The translations under genes were made by a program, and so were the position numbers. 35,976 nucleotides of DNA from an uncultured Pelagibacteraceae bacterium. GTDB taxonomy: Bacteria; Pseudomonadota; Alphaproteobacteria; Pelagibacterales; Pelagibacteraceae. This document shows positions 1 through 9,541 of the stretch, piece after piece. The stretch covers positions 1 to 35,976 of the forward strand of contig CACKBU010000009.1 in NCBI GenBank assembly GCA_902598485.1. The letters run 5' to 3'. Positions within the stretch are counted from its first letter, which is position 1. The number at the start of each line of letters is the position of its first letter. The notes beneath the pieces were generated by a model. The model was not told where the DNA came from, did not search any database, and was given only the letters and a program-made list of their open reading frames with translations.

Positions 1-1
1 T

Positions 2-394
2 TTACTTATTGAGTTAAAAGATTTAATAAATGAAAATTATCAAGATTATAGAATTATGCATATGCACATAATAAATTATTTATTGGATAAAAATTATTTT
101 TCTGAATTAAATGATAGTATGAATTGTGAAAATTTAGGTATAGAAACACAATTTATATCTGTACCAAATAACTTTATTTTTGAAATAAATAAAACTTTAG
201 AAAATTTTCACATTAAAACTGCTGGTTATTTAAATCAAAATTACATCCAAAGTTTATTTAAAGAACAAAAAATTGGACTTTCTGAGATGGCATATAAATC
301 TCAGCTAGGTTACAATACCAATGAAGTATCAATCATACCAAAAAATGTTAAAAAAGCTGGTTTTTTTGAAAAATTTTTTCAATTATTTAGTTAA
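2..394 (+). CDS. ftsA: FtsA-like cell-division protein, 3' part, apparently shortened
   Basis: The frame is open to the left edge, so the true start lies outside the window; the ATG at 56 is internal. FtsA is the actin-like membrane anchor of the Z ring. The visible part resembles the FtsA 1C/SHS2 subdomain: a RIMHMHIINYLLD stretch matches the beta strand that reads RVLHVIPQEYAID in E. coli, and GIETQFISVPNN followed by an INKTLENFHIKTAGYL helix matches the rest of 1C. Only about 45 residues then remain. These end in GFFEKFFQLFS, which resembles the C-terminal amphipathic membrane-targeting helix of FtsA. The 2A/2B ATPase part that should lie between appears to be missing, about 200 residues by comparison with E. 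coli. Position just before lpxC fits ftsA, but ftsZ is absent. The family call is moderate; the deletion is inference from remembered family architecture. Confidence 0.5.
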   Translation, partial: LLIELKDLINENYQDYRIMHMHIINYLLDKNYFSELNDSMNCENLGIETQFISVPNNFIFEINKTLENFHIKTAGYLNQNYIQSLFKEQKIGLSEMAYKSQLGYNTNEVSIIPKNVKKAGFFEKFFQLFS

Positions 395-458
395 TTTTGT
401 TTTTTATCGTAACATTAGTTGTTTTTAATTTTATTATATTTGGTTCTAACAATAGCTT

Positions 459-1379
459 GTGTCATATTTAACTCAAAAAACCCTAAAAAATAAAGTTTCT
501 TTTAACGGTGTAGCTTTACATAGTGGATTAAATGTAAATGTTACCCTAACACCCGCAGAACCAAACTCAGGAATTATTTTTAAAAGAGTAGATTTAAATG
601 AAAATAATTTGGTTTATCCGAATTTTATGAATGTAAGCAATACTTCATTAAATACAACCATCGAAAATGAATTTGGAGCAAGAGTTTCAACTATTGAGCA
701 TTTGATGTGCGCTTTGTTTGGTTTAGGTATTGATAATGCAATTGTAGAGATTGATAATGAAGAAGTACCTATATTAGATGGATCAGCAAAACTATTTATT
801 GAAAAGATTATTTCAGCGGGAATTGAAGTAAGCAATGAACCTATTAAAATTATTAAAATAAAAAAGGAGATTGAATATTCTGATGGTAAAAGGTTTATCT
901 CAATTAAACCTTCTACTCTAAGTCTCGAGATTGATTTTGAATTAAATTATAACAACCCAATAATTGGTAATCAAAGAAACAAAGTAAAAGTTTTTGAAGA
1001 TGATTTAACAGATATATATAATTCTAGAACTTTTTGTTTATTTGAGGATATAGAGTTAATTAAAAAAAGTGGTCTAGCTAAAGGTGGTAGTTTAGAAAAT
1101 GCGATTGTAGTTAAAGATGAACAAATTTTAAATCCAGAAGGTCTGAGAAATAATAAAGAATTTGTAAATCATAAAATACTCGATTGCATTGGTGACCTTT
1201 ACACATCTGGATATAGAATTGTAGCCTCAGTTAAATGCTCAAGAGGGGGTCACTATCTAACAAATCAATTATTAAGAAAAGTATTTCAAAATAAAGAGAA
1301 TTTTTCAATTTTGGAAATTAAAGAAAAAAATCTCCCACATACCTTGATCAATAAGAAGATTTTAAGATCTATAGCTTAG
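459..1379 (+). CDS. lpxC: UDP-3-O-acyl-N-acetylglucosamine deacetylase LpxC
   Basis: LpxC carries out the committed step of lipid A synthesis, removing acetate from UDP-3-O-acyl-GlcNAc in the cytoplasm with a zinc centre. At 306 residues it is standard length. All key residues are visible: H81 in STIEHLMCALFG, H238 and D242 in NHKILDCIGDL (the three zinc ligands) and the catalytic H265 in RGGHYLTNQLL; the last three fall on the same numbers as in E. coli. The start is GTG at 459, the first possible start after an in-frame TAG at 453; no clear Shine-Dalgarno is seen. It follows the FtsA-like gene by 64 nt and precedes bamD, the usual alphaproteobacterial order except that ftsZ is missing upstream. 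The call implies a lipid A-containing outer membrane. Confidence 0.97.
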   Translation: MSYLTQKTLKNKVSFNGVALHSGLNVNVTLTPAEPNSGIIFKRVDLNENNLVYPNFMNVSNTSLNTTIENEFGARVSTIEHLMCALFGLGIDNAIVEIDNEEVPILDGSAKLFIEKIISAGIEVSNEPIKIIKIKKEIEYSDGKRFISIKPSTLSLEIDFELNYNNPIIGNQRNKVKVFEDDLTDIYNSRTFCLFEDIELIKKSGLAKGGSLENAIVVKDEQILNPEGLRNNKEFVNHKILDCIGDLYTSGYRIVASVKCSRGGHYLTNQLLRKVFQNKENFSILEIKEKNLPHTLINKKILRSIA

Positions 1380-1426
1380 CCACAAAGATAACTTTAAAAA
1401 AATCTATTAAATAAGTATAAATTGTT

Positions 1427-2284
1427 ATGAAATTAATAAGTTTTTTTTATCTATTCGTATCATTGTTATTTCTAATTTCGTGCTCGAAAGACAATATAAA
1501 AAAATCAGTTATAGAAGAGAAAAGTTTAGAATTACAGGTTTCGGAGGCATACAATAAAGGTTTTGAAGCTCTTAAAATTGGAGATGTAATTTATGCAGCA
1601 AAAAACTTTAATGAGGCAGAGACTTTATTTCCACAATCGACATGGGCTCCTAGAGCAGCTTTAATGGCAGCATATTCTTATTATTCTCAAGATTATTATG
1701 AAAATGCGATAGCGGAATTGGAACGTTTTATTTTTATTTATCCTTATTATAAGAATATCGACTATGCTTATTATTTAATGGGGCTTTGTTATTATGAACA
1801 AATTGTAGATGAGAAAAAAGATTTGAAAACAATTATAAATGCAAAAAAAAATTTCGAATTTATTATAAATAATTTTCCCAACACAGAGTACTCATTAGAT
1901 GCAGAATTTAAAATTGATCTTATTAATGACACTTTAGCATCAAAAGAAATGTATATCGGTAGATATTATTTTAAGAAAAAAAAATGGATTTCCGCAATAA
2001 ATAGATTCAGAACTGTAATCGATAAATATGAAACTACAATATATACAGAGGAAGCATTACATCGATTAGTTGAGATTTATTATACAATTGGGCTAAAAGA
2101 TGAAGCAAAAAAATACGCTAAAGTTTTAGGATATAATTATCAATCATCCCAATGGTATGAAAAAACCTATAGTGTATTTAATAAAAGTTATGAAAAAAGT
2201 AAAAAAGAAAAAATAAAAAAAAATAAAAAAAAAAACACTTCAGTTTTAAAAAGATTTAAATCTTTATTTGGAAAAAATGAATAA
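1427..2284 (+). CDS. bamD: Outer membrane assembly lipoprotein BamD (ComL)
   Basis: BamD is the essential lipoprotein of the BAM complex, which folds beta-barrel proteins into the outer membrane. The N-terminus is a lipoprotein signal with lipobox LISC and lipidated cysteine C19. It is followed by tetratricopeptide-like helical pairs from about residue 35 to 235 (AYNKGFEALKIGDVIYAAKNF and AAYSYYSQDYYENAIAELER are typical). The length of 285 residues is slightly above the usual 245-280 because of a lysine-rich tail encoded by long A runs, including eleven A at about 2225-2235. The gene is followed directly by ligA, whose ATG overlaps its last codons. The position after lpxC matches alphaproteobacterial order. 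Confidence 0.9.
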   Translation: MKLISFFYLFVSLLFLISCSKDNIKKSVIEEKSLELQVSEAYNKGFEALKIGDVIYAAKNFNEAETLFPQSTWAPRAALMAAYSYYSQDYYENAIAELERFIFIYPYYKNIDYAYYLMGLCYYEQIVDEKKDLKTIINAKKNFEFIINNFPNTEYSLDAEFKIDLINDTLASKEMYIGRYYFKKKKWISAINRFRTVIDKYETTIYTEEALHRLVEIYYTIGLKDEAKKYAKVLGYNYQSSQWYEKTYSVFNKSYEKSKKEKIKKNKKKNTSVLKRFKSLFGKNE

Positions 2285-4307
2285 AAAAAAAATTCAGTTA
2301 GAGTATGAAAAAAAAATAATATTAATTAATAAATATAATAAATACTATTATGACAACAGTAAACCGTTGGTAAGTGATGATGAGTACGACAATTTAAAAA
2401 AAGAAATATTAATTCTAGAAGATAAATTTAAATTTCTTAAGTCAGATTTATCTCCTTCAAATATTATAGGTTTTAAGCCCTCTAAAAATTTTTCTAAAGT
2501 TCAGCACAAAGTGCCAATGTTATCACTTGCAAATGCTTTCACAGAAGATGATTTAATAAATTTTGAAAAAAAAATTAATAATTTTTTATCAAAGTCTGAT
2601 GACTATAAAATTTCATATACAGCTGAGCCTAAAATTGACGGTATTTCAGCATCTTTAATTTATAAAAATGGAAGGTTAGAAAAAGGATTGTCCAGAGGGG
2701 ATGGAAAAGAAGGTGAGGATATTACAAATAATTTAAAAACAATTGATGATATTCCACATTATATTTTCAAAAAAGATTTTCCTCAGGAAATTGATATAAG
2801 AGGTGAGGTATTTATTAAAAATAGTAATTTTAAAAATTTAAAAGAAAAATTTGCCAATCCAAGAAACGCTGCATCTGGATCTCTTAGACAAAAGAATCCA
2901 GAGGATACAAAAAGAATTCCTTTAAATTTTATAGCTTATGCTTTTGGTTATGAAAATGGATTAAAAGTTACCAATCAATATGATTTTCTAAAAAAATTAA
3001 ATTATTGGGGTTTTAAAACTAATTCACTTAATAAATTAATTATAGGAGCAAAAAATTTAATTCAAAATTATAATAAAATTGAAAAACAACGAGCAAATTT
3101 AGACTTTGATATTGATGGAATTGTTTATAAAATTAATGAGTTTTCTCTCCAAAAAAGATTAGGAAATGTTGCTAATGCGCCACGATGGGCAATAGCACAT
3201 AAATTTTCATCAACTAAAGCAATTTCAGAGATATTAGATATTGATATCCAAGTTGGCAGAACTGGAGCTCTTACTCCAGTTGCCAAAATAAAACCAGTAA
3301 ACATTGGTGGAGTTATAGTTTCAAACGCAACTCTTCATAACGAAGATGAAATTATAAGAAAAGATATTAGGATTGGTGACACTGTAACAATTGAAAGAGC
3401 TGGAGATGTAATACCACATATACTTTCAGCAGATATTAAAAAAAGATTAAAAAACAGTTCAAGATTTATTTTTCCAAAAAATTGTCCATCGTGTGGATCA
3501 AAGACAATTAAAGAATTTAACAAGATAACAAAAAAAATTGATGCGGTAAGAAGATGTTCTAGCGAAGGCTATTATTGTGATAAAATTTCAATTGAAAAAT
3601 TAAAGCATTTTGTATCAAAAGAAGCTTTTAATATAGATGGTTTTGGAAAGAAAATAGTCGAAGGATTTTGGAAACTAAAATTAATTAAATTTCCACAAGA
3701 TATATTTAAATTAGATTTTAGAAAAATTGAAAAATTAGATGGTTGGGGAAAATTGTCAGTAGAAAATTTAAAGTATTCAATAAATCAAAAAAAAAATATT
3801 TCATTAGAGAGGTTTATATTTGCATTAGGAATTAGACACATAGGATTAGAAAATGCAAAAATATTATCTAAACATTTTATATCTTTTGTAAATTTTAAAA
3901 ACTTATCCAAAACAAAGAATTATAAAGATTTACTTAATGTTGATGGAATTGGTGAAACTCAGATAAACTCAATAAAAATTTTTTTTGACAATGCAATTAA
4001 TAATAAAGTTTTAAATGAATTAGAAAAAGTTTTGACAATTAAAAATTTTATACAAAAAAAAAATGAAGGATTATTAAAAGACAAGTCATTTTTAGTAACA
4101 GGAAAATTAAATGGGATTAGTAGAGCGGAAGTTAAATCATTAATTGAGGAAAATTCAGGCAAAACTGTAAGTAGTGTCTCAAATAAATTAAACTTTTTAA
4201 TTGTTGGAGATAAACCCACAAAGAGAAAAATAGAAAATGCGAAAGAATTAAAAATAAATATTATAGATCAAAATGAATTTTTAAAGATGCTAAATAAAAC
4301 TAGCTAA
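2277..4307 (+). CDS. ligA: NAD-dependent DNA ligase LigA
   Basis: LigA seals nicks in replication and repair using NAD. Visible domains in order: Ia with YYYDNSKPLVSDDEYD, the nucleotidyltransferase domain with the adenylated lysine in AEPKIDGISASL (about K119), the SRGDGKEGEDIT motif and NPRNAASGSLRQ, an OB fold with VGRTGALTPVAKI, a four-cysteine zinc finger from CPSCGSK to the CSSEGYYC segment (about 403-435), helix-hairpin-helix repeats, and a BRCT domain over the last 75 residues. The length of about 676 is normal. I prefer the ATG at 2277, which overlaps the bamD stop, over the in-frame TTG at 2268. Its 3' end overlaps the convergent aminopeptidase gene by 18 bases, so no terminator fits between them. 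Confidence 0.97.
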   Translation: MNKKKIQLEYEKKIILINKYNKYYYDNSKPLVSDDEYDNLKKEILILEDKFKFLKSDLSPSNIIGFKPSKNFSKVQHKVPMLSLANAFTEDDLINFEKKINNFLSKSDDYKISYTAEPKIDGISASLIYKNGRLEKGLSRGDGKEGEDITNNLKTIDDIPHYIFKKDFPQEIDIRGEVFIKNSNFKNLKEKFANPRNAASGSLRQKNPEDTKRIPLNFIAYAFGYENGLKVTNQYDFLKKLNYWGFKTNSLNKLIIGAKNLIQNYNKIEKQRANLDFDIDGIVYKINEFSLQKRLGNVANAPRWAIAHKFSSTKAISEILDIDIQVGRTGALTPVAKIKPVNIGGVIVSNATLHNEDEIIRKDIRIGDTVTIERAGDVIPHILSADIKKRLKNSSRFIFPKNCPSCGSKTIKEFNKITKKIDAVRRCSSEGYYCDKISIEKLKHFVSKEAFNIDGFGKKIVEGFWKLKLIKFPQDIFKLDFRKIEKLDGWGKLSVENLKYSINQKKNISLERFIFALGIRHIGLENAKILSKHFISFVNFKNLSKTKNYKDLLNVDGIGETQINSIKIFFDNAINNKVLNELEKVLTIKNFIQKKNEGLLKDKSFLVTGKLNGISRAEVKSLIEENSGKTVSSVSNKLNFLIVGDKPTKRKIENAKELKINIIDQNEFLKMLNKTS

Positions 4308-5984
4308 CCATTTTCTTTCATTTTGATTTAAATATTTTGATATTTTTGAGTAAACTTCTAAGTGATATTTAAAAAGATAATTTTTTTCAGATATTGTTAG
4401 CAAATCATAATTTATTAACTCCTTTTCTATGGGTGCCATTGTTAAATTTTCAAAAATTAAACTATTATTTTTTTTGTTTACATAAACTAAATTTTCGATC
4501 CGAATTCCAAATTTGTCTTTTTTATAGTATCCAGGTTCATTACTTAAAATCATACCTTGTTGTATTTTTACTTTGTTTATTTTTGTGATAGCTTGTGGAC
4601 CTTCGTGAACATTAAGAAAAAAACCAACTCCATGACCTGTTCCATGAGCATAGTCAAGATTATTTTTTTTCAAAAATTTTCTAGCTCTTTTATCAATTTT
4701 TTTTCCAATATTATCTTTGTTTAAGTTTGTAGTAGCTACTGCAATATGACCCTTTAAAACTTTAGTAAAAATATTTTTAATATTTTTGTTCTGATTAGAA
4801 AAACAAATTGTTCTAGTTACATCAGTAGTTCCATATCTATACTGACCACCAGAATCGCATAGAAAAATATCTTTTTTATTTATAATTCGACAATTTTTTT
4901 TGTTAGCTCGGTAATGAACAATCGCACCATTTTTTCCTGAACCTGCAATAGTATCAAAACTAGGGTAAAGAAAGTTTTTATGTTTTTTTCTAAATTTTTC
5001 TAATTTTTTAACAGAATCAACTTCATCAATTTTCTTTTTATTAATTACTTTTATCCAGTAAAGAAATTTTGTTAAAGCAGCGCCATCTAGAGTATGAGCC
5101 TTAATCATGTTTTTTATTTCAATTTTATTTTTAATTGCTTTTAATAAATAAATAGGATCTTCTCTGCTAATTATTTTAAATTTTGATTTAATTAAATTTT
5201 CATAAAATATTGAACATGATTTATCATCTATAATAAAATTATTACCTTTTAGTTTTATTATCTCTTTTGGTAAACTATCAATATCAAGAAATTCATTTTT
5301 TTTAATAACTTTATTTTTTACTAAATTTTTGCATTTTTCTATTTTACTTATTAATAATATTCTTTTTGTTTTGCTAATTATAAGTCTTGAATTAGGAATC
5401 GGACTATTTGGACCGTCCCCACCTCTGATATTTAAAACCCAAGCAACATTTTCTGGTGCACTTATAAAGATATAATCTGATTTTTTTTCTTTTAAATATT
5501 TAGATATTTTATTTATTTTAGAACTTACACTTTCACCAACTATACTTTTATTTAATGAAAAAAAAGAAATAGGTGCAGGTTTTTTTGGTTTTTTAATTTC
5601 ATCAATTAAATTTTTATTAATGTATTTGACTTTATTATTTTTTAAAAAGTATGTTTGCAACTGGGAGCTAGTTAATAATTTTGGATCAACACCCAAGATT
5701 ATATCTTTAAACAAATTACAATTTATTAATTTTTCAAATCCATAAATTTTAAAATTCTTTCCACTTTCAAGTTGGCTTTGTATTGTGTATCTTCCATCAG
5801 TAAATAAATAGTTTTTATTTTTTAATATTACTGCTAATCCAGCGGATCCACTAAAATTTGATATTATTTTTAATCTATTTATTTTAGAATACTCAGTAAA
5901 ATAATCGTCATTTTTAGGTATTACATATCCATCGATATTATATTTTTTAAATTTATTTCTTAATGATTGAATAAAGTTTTTCAC
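4290..5984 (-). CDS. Xaa-Pro aminopeptidase, M24B family (PepP/YpdF-like)
   Basis: This is a metallo-aminopeptidase of the M24 pita-bread fold, expected to remove N-terminal residues preceding proline from cytoplasmic peptides. The C-terminal catalytic domain shows the metal ligands and surrounding motifs: FDTIAGSGKNGAIVHYR, the two aspartates in FLCDSGGQYRYGTTDVTRT, the histidine of HGTGHGVGFFLNVHEGP, and glutamates in SNEPGYYKKDKFGIRIEN. The N-terminal half contains two creatinase-type domains, giving 564 residues, the long form found in alphaproteobacteria and in eukaryotic XPNPEP1. Its start overlaps the uvrD stop by four bases (ATGA type), so the two are probably co-transcribed and translationally coupled. 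Exact substrate is not determined. Confidence 0.9.
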   Translation of the reverse strand: MKNFIQSLRNKFKKYNIDGYVIPKNDDYFTEYSKINRLKIISNFSGSAGLAVILKNKNYLFTDGRYTIQSQLESGKNFKIYGFEKLINCNLFKDIILGVDPKLLTSSQLQTYFLKNNKVKYINKNLIDEIKKPKKPAPISFFSLNKSIVGESVSSKINKISKYLKEKKSDYIFISAPENVAWVLNIRGGDGPNSPIPNSRLIISKTKRILLISKIEKCKNLVKNKVIKKNEFLDIDSLPKEIIKLKGNNFIIDDKSCSIFYENLIKSKFKIISREDPIYLLKAIKNKIEIKNMIKAHTLDGAALTKFLYWIKVINKKKIDEVDSVKKLEKFRKKHKNFLYPSFDTIAGSGKNGAIVHYRANKKNCRIINKKDIFLCDSGGQYRYGTTDVTRTICFSNQNKNIKNIFTKVLKGHIAVATTNLNKDNIGKKIDKRARKFLKKNNLDYAHGTGHGVGFFLNVHEGPQAITKINKVKIQQGMILSNEPGYYKKDKFGIRIENLVYVNKKNNSLIFENLTMAPIEKELINYDLLTISEKNYLFKYHLEVYSKISKYLNQNERKWLASFI

Positions 5985-8017
5985 TTAATCCTCTTTTGAT
6001 ATCTTATCCAACCTGGACTTCTAGTACCTTCTTCAATTTCAAAATCTTGATTAAATTCAAAATCATCATCATTATTTATTTCTTCGTCAAAAAATGAATT
6101 TTTTTCTAAGTTTTTTTCTGGTAATTCCTCTATAAACCGTGAGGCCATACTATCTATCCAGTCTCCTTGATAAAACCTATTCATTGAAAAGGATATTATA
6201 GCTTTTTTCTTTGCTCTAGTAATCCCAACATATGCTAGACGTCTTTCTTCCTCAAGTCCGTTTTGACCTTTTTCTTCAATAGATTTTTGATGAGGGAATA
6301 ATCCCTCTTCCCAACCTGGAAGAAAAACTACCTCGAATTCTAAACCTTTTGCGGCATGCATTGTCATCATATTAATTTTTTCACCATCCCATTCTTGATC
6401 TACTGAGGTTGCTAATGAAACGTGTTCTAAAAAACTTTCTAAATTATCAAATTCTTTCATAGCACTTAACAATTCTTTAATATTCTCTAATCTATTTTCG
6501 TTATCAATATCTTTTTTATTTTTTAGCATTGCCGAATACCCAGATTCATCAAGAATAATTTGTAATAATTTGATATGGTTTGATTTATTCAAAATTAAGT
6601 GGTCTCTCCATTTTGACAAAGAATTCAAAAATAAATTTAGACCAATTTTAGCTTTTGGTTTGATTAAATTTTTTTCTAGCATTTTAATTGATGCTCTTTC
6701 TAAATTTAAATTATTTTCTTTAGCAAATTCATGTATATTTTTTAAAGTGCTATCTCCTATAGATCTTTTTGGGTTATTTACAATTCTCTCAAAAGCAAGA
6801 TCATCTTTTTCTTGGTAAATTAACCTTAAGTAAGCTACACAGTCTTTAATTTCTGCTCTCTCGTAAAATTTTGTTCCACCTAAGATTCTGTAAGGCATAC
6901 CAATTTTCAGAAACCTCTCTTCAAACTCTCGAGTTTGAAAAATAGCTCTCACAAGTATTGCAACTTGGTTAAAAGAAAATTTTTTTTTAATATTTTTTTC
7001 TATCTCATCTGAAATTCCAATTGCCTCATCTTTACCATTTTTAAAACAGTTTAATTTAACTAAATCACCCTCATCCATAGTTGAAATTAATGTTTTGCCA
7101 ACTCTATTTTGATTATTTGAAATCAGATTTGAAGCAACAGATAAAATATTTTGTGAAGATCTATAATTTTGTTCTAACCTTATTACTTTAGTATTTTCAT
7201 AAACTTGATCAAATTCTAAAAAATTTTTTATTTCAGCACCTCTCCAGCTATAAATTGATTGATCATCATCTCCAACACAGCAAACATTTTTATTTTTTTC
7301 TGATAAAAGATTAAGCCATTTACTTTGAATAAAATTTGTATCTTGATATTCGTCAACAAGTATATATTTGAAATTTTTGGAATATATTTCTCTAATATCA
7401 GAATTAAATTCTAAAATTTTTACTGTGTGCAAAATAAGGTCACCAAAGTCGCAAGAGTTTAGGTCAATCAATTTTTGTTGATAAATTTTATAAAGTGGAA
7501 GAATTGTTTTTTCATAAATGTCTTTTTTATTTATTATCACTTCGTCAGGATAAAAACCTTTATTTTTCCATCTATCGATTATCGCCAGAATAAATTTTGG
7601 TGAAAGTTGTTTGATATCTATATTTTCTGCTTTACAAATATTTTTGATAAGTCTGATCTGGTCATCTGTGTCTATGATAGTGAAGTTATAATTAAGATTT
7701 ACAGCTGACGCATGTTTTCTCAATATTTTTACACATATTGAGTGAAATGTACCAAGCCAAGACAGGCCAACTGCTGCAGAACCAAGCAATTTACTTACTC
7801 TATTTTGCATTTCTTTTGCAGCTTTATTAGTAAAGGTCACTGCTAAAATTTGATTAGGAAATGCCTTTTTTGCTTTAATAATGTTGGCAATTCTAGAGGT
7901 TAAAACTTTTGTTTTACCAGATCCTGCCCCAGCAACAATTAATAACGGACCATCTAGATGAAGTACCGCTTCTTTTTGAGCATCATTTAAATTTTTTAAA
8001 TAATCATTGTTTATCAT
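5981..8017 (-). CDS. uvrD: UvrD/PcrA-type DNA helicase
   Basis: This is a superfamily 1A 3'-5' DNA helicase acting in nucleotide excision repair, mismatch repair and removal of proteins from DNA. Motifs visible: Q motif LNDAQKEAV (residues 10-18), Walker A GAGSGKT (30-36), motif Ia TFTNKAAKEM, Walker B VDEYQDTN, motif III DDDQSIYSWRGA, motif IV LEQNYRSSQNI, motif V TMHAAKGLEFEVVF, and motif VI EEERRLAYVGITRAK. At 678 residues it is a little shorter than E. coli UvrD (720). It is the first gene of a two-gene operon with the M24 peptidase. No LexA box of the type seen before umuD is present in the short divergent gap (8018-8050). Confidence 0.95.
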   Translation of the reverse strand: MINNDYLKNLNDAQKEAVLHLDGPLLIVAGAGSGKTKVLTSRIANIIKAKKAFPNQILAVTFTNKAAKEMQNRVSKLLGSAAVGLSWLGTFHSICVKILRKHASAVNLNYNFTIIDTDDQIRLIKNICKAENIDIKQLSPKFILAIIDRWKNKGFYPDEVIINKKDIYEKTILPLYKIYQQKLIDLNSCDFGDLILHTVKILEFNSDIREIYSKNFKYILVDEYQDTNFIQSKWLNLLSEKNKNVCCVGDDDQSIYSWRGAEIKNFLEFDQVYENTKVIRLEQNYRSSQNILSVASNLISNNQNRVGKTLISTMDEGDLVKLNCFKNGKDEAIGISDEIEKNIKKKFSFNQVAILVRAIFQTREFEERFLKIGMPYRILGGTKFYERAEIKDCVAYLRLIYQEKDDLAFERIVNNPKRSIGDSTLKNIHEFAKENNLNLERASIKMLEKNLIKPKAKIGLNLFLNSLSKWRDHLILNKSNHIKLLQIILDESGYSAMLKNKKDIDNENRLENIKELLSAMKEFDNLESFLEHVSLATSVDQEWDGEKINMMTMHAAKGLEFEVVFLPGWEEGLFPHQKSIEEKGQNGLEEERRLAYVGITRAKKKAIISFSMNRFYQGDWIDSMASRFIEELPEKNLEKNSFFDEEINNDDDFEFNQDFEIEEGTRSPGWIRYQKRIK

Positions 8018-8050
8018 TTAAAATAATACTTTATAAGCTTTCTTGTTGTT

Positions 8051-9541
8051 ATGAGTAAAACAAACTTTTTTATAAAATATTTTAAAAACATTAATAATTT
8101 TATTAATAATCTTTTAGAAAAAAATTTAAACAAGTTAAAATATAAAAATTTAAGCTATTTATTTAAAAATAATAAAGTAATTTTAATTTTTGTCGCACTT
8201 TCTGTTATATTTATATCTTATTTGTTAATACCGACCTTTTATAAACAAATTGATATTTCAAGAGTATTAAAAAATCAAATTCAAAAGAAATTTGATTTAA
8301 ATTTTACATTTAATCAAGAAATAAAATATAATTTTTTTCCTAGACCTCATTTTGTTACAACAGAGTCAATTATTCAAAATGATATAGGTCAAATTTCAAG
8401 AATAAATAAATTAATAATTTATATTTCATTAGATAATCTTTTTTCATTAAAAAAAATTGAGGTGAAAGATTTAATTTTTGACAACTCAAATTTTTACCTC
8501 AATAAAAATAATTATAACTTTTTTTTAAATCTTCTGAATAAAAATTTCAAAAATGGAAATTTAACACTTAAGAATAGTAATATTTTTTTTAGAAATACAG
8601 AAGATGAAGTATTGTTTATAAATAAAATTCTTAAAATGAAATATTTTTACAACAAAAAAGAATTAAAAAATATGTTTTATTCAGAAAATGAAATTTTTAA
8701 TATTCCTTTTTCAATAGAATCTTTTTTTAATGAAAATAAAAATAAATTTTTTTATAAAATAAATTTTAATTTAATGAAAATTAAAATCGATAATGAATTA
8801 ATTTTTAATAATGAAAACAAAAAAGGGAAATCTGTACTTACTTTGAATAATGCTAAAAGGTTTGCAGAATATCAAATAGAAAAAAATTATTTTAATTTTC
8901 GTATATTTGATAAACAGGATGAGCCAACTATAATGTATAAAGGAAAATTCAATTTAAAACCATTTTATGCTAGCTTAGAAGGTGATTTGGATGAAATGGA
9001 TTTAAGTTACTTATTTAGCTCTAATTCAATTATTGTAGAACTTTTGAAAACTGAAATATTTAACAATAAGAATATTGATTTTAAATCAAAAATTAATGCG
9101 AACGATGTCTATAATAATGTTAATTTTAGAAACATTAATTTAGAATTTAAAATTCAAGATGGTTTAGTTGATATAGATAAGTCTAAATTTCAATGGAGAG
9201 ACTTTGTTGATTTTGAGATACAAGATAGTTTAATTTTTGTTAAGAATGGAGATTTAATTTTAGATGGAAAACTAAAAATAAATATCAATGATTATAATGA
9301 GGTTTATAAGTTTCTCCTTACTCCAAAAAATTATAGAAACGAAATAAAGCAAATTGATTTAAATTTTACTTATAATTTTGATAAAAAGGTAGCTGAATTA
9401 AAAGATATTAAAATCGATGATAAAATTAATCTTAATGTAAATAAAATTTTAAATAATGTAATTTTTAAAAAACATGATCTTCAAAACAAAATTTATTTTA
9501 AAAACTTATTAAATGAAGCAATCAAGAGTTATGCTGGATAA
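8051..9541 (+). CDS. AsmA-like membrane-anchored protein
   Basis: This 496-residue protein has one membrane segment near the N-terminus (about 42-62, VILIFVALSVIFISYLLIPT). A long beta-rich, asparagine/lysine-rich periplasmic part follows, with the AsmA-like start pattern: helix, then QIDISRVLKNQIQKKF, then YNFFPRPHFV. AsmA/TamB-type proteins are thought to form hydrophobic grooves that carry phospholipid to the outer membrane; the specific role here is unknown. Low complexity (F, N, K) weakens family assignment. It is divergent from uvrD and its end overlaps convergent fumC by 13 bases. Confidence 0.7.
   Translation: MSKTNFFIKYFKNINNFINNLLEKNLNKLKYKNLSYLFKNNKVILIFVALSVIFISYLLIPTFYKQIDISRVLKNQIQKKFDLNFTFNQEIKYNFFPRPHFVTTESIIQNDIGQISRINKLIIYISLDNLFSLKKIEVKDLIFDNSNFYLNKNNYNFFLNLLNKNFKNGNLTLKNSNIFFRNTEDEVLFINKILKMKYFYNKKELKNMFYSENEIFNIPFSIESFFNENKNKFFYKINFNLMKIKIDNELIFNNENKKGKSVLTLNNAKRFAEYQIEKNYFNFRIFDKQDEPTIMYKGKFNLKPFYASLEGDLDEMDLSYLFSSNSIIVELLKTEIFNNKNIDFKSKINANDVYNNVNFRNINLEFKIQDGLVDIDKSKFQWRDFVDFEIQDSLIFVKNGDLILDGKLKININDYNEVYKFLLTPKNYRNEIKQIDLNFTYNFDKKVAELKDIKIDDKINLNVNKILNNVIFKKHDLQNKIYFKNLLNEAIKSYAG

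Noticed and set aside
2225..2235. Programmed frameshift in bamD
   Set aside because: The eleven-A run lies in a poorly conserved tail and the frame is intact, so slippage is only a possibility and not evidence of a frameshift.
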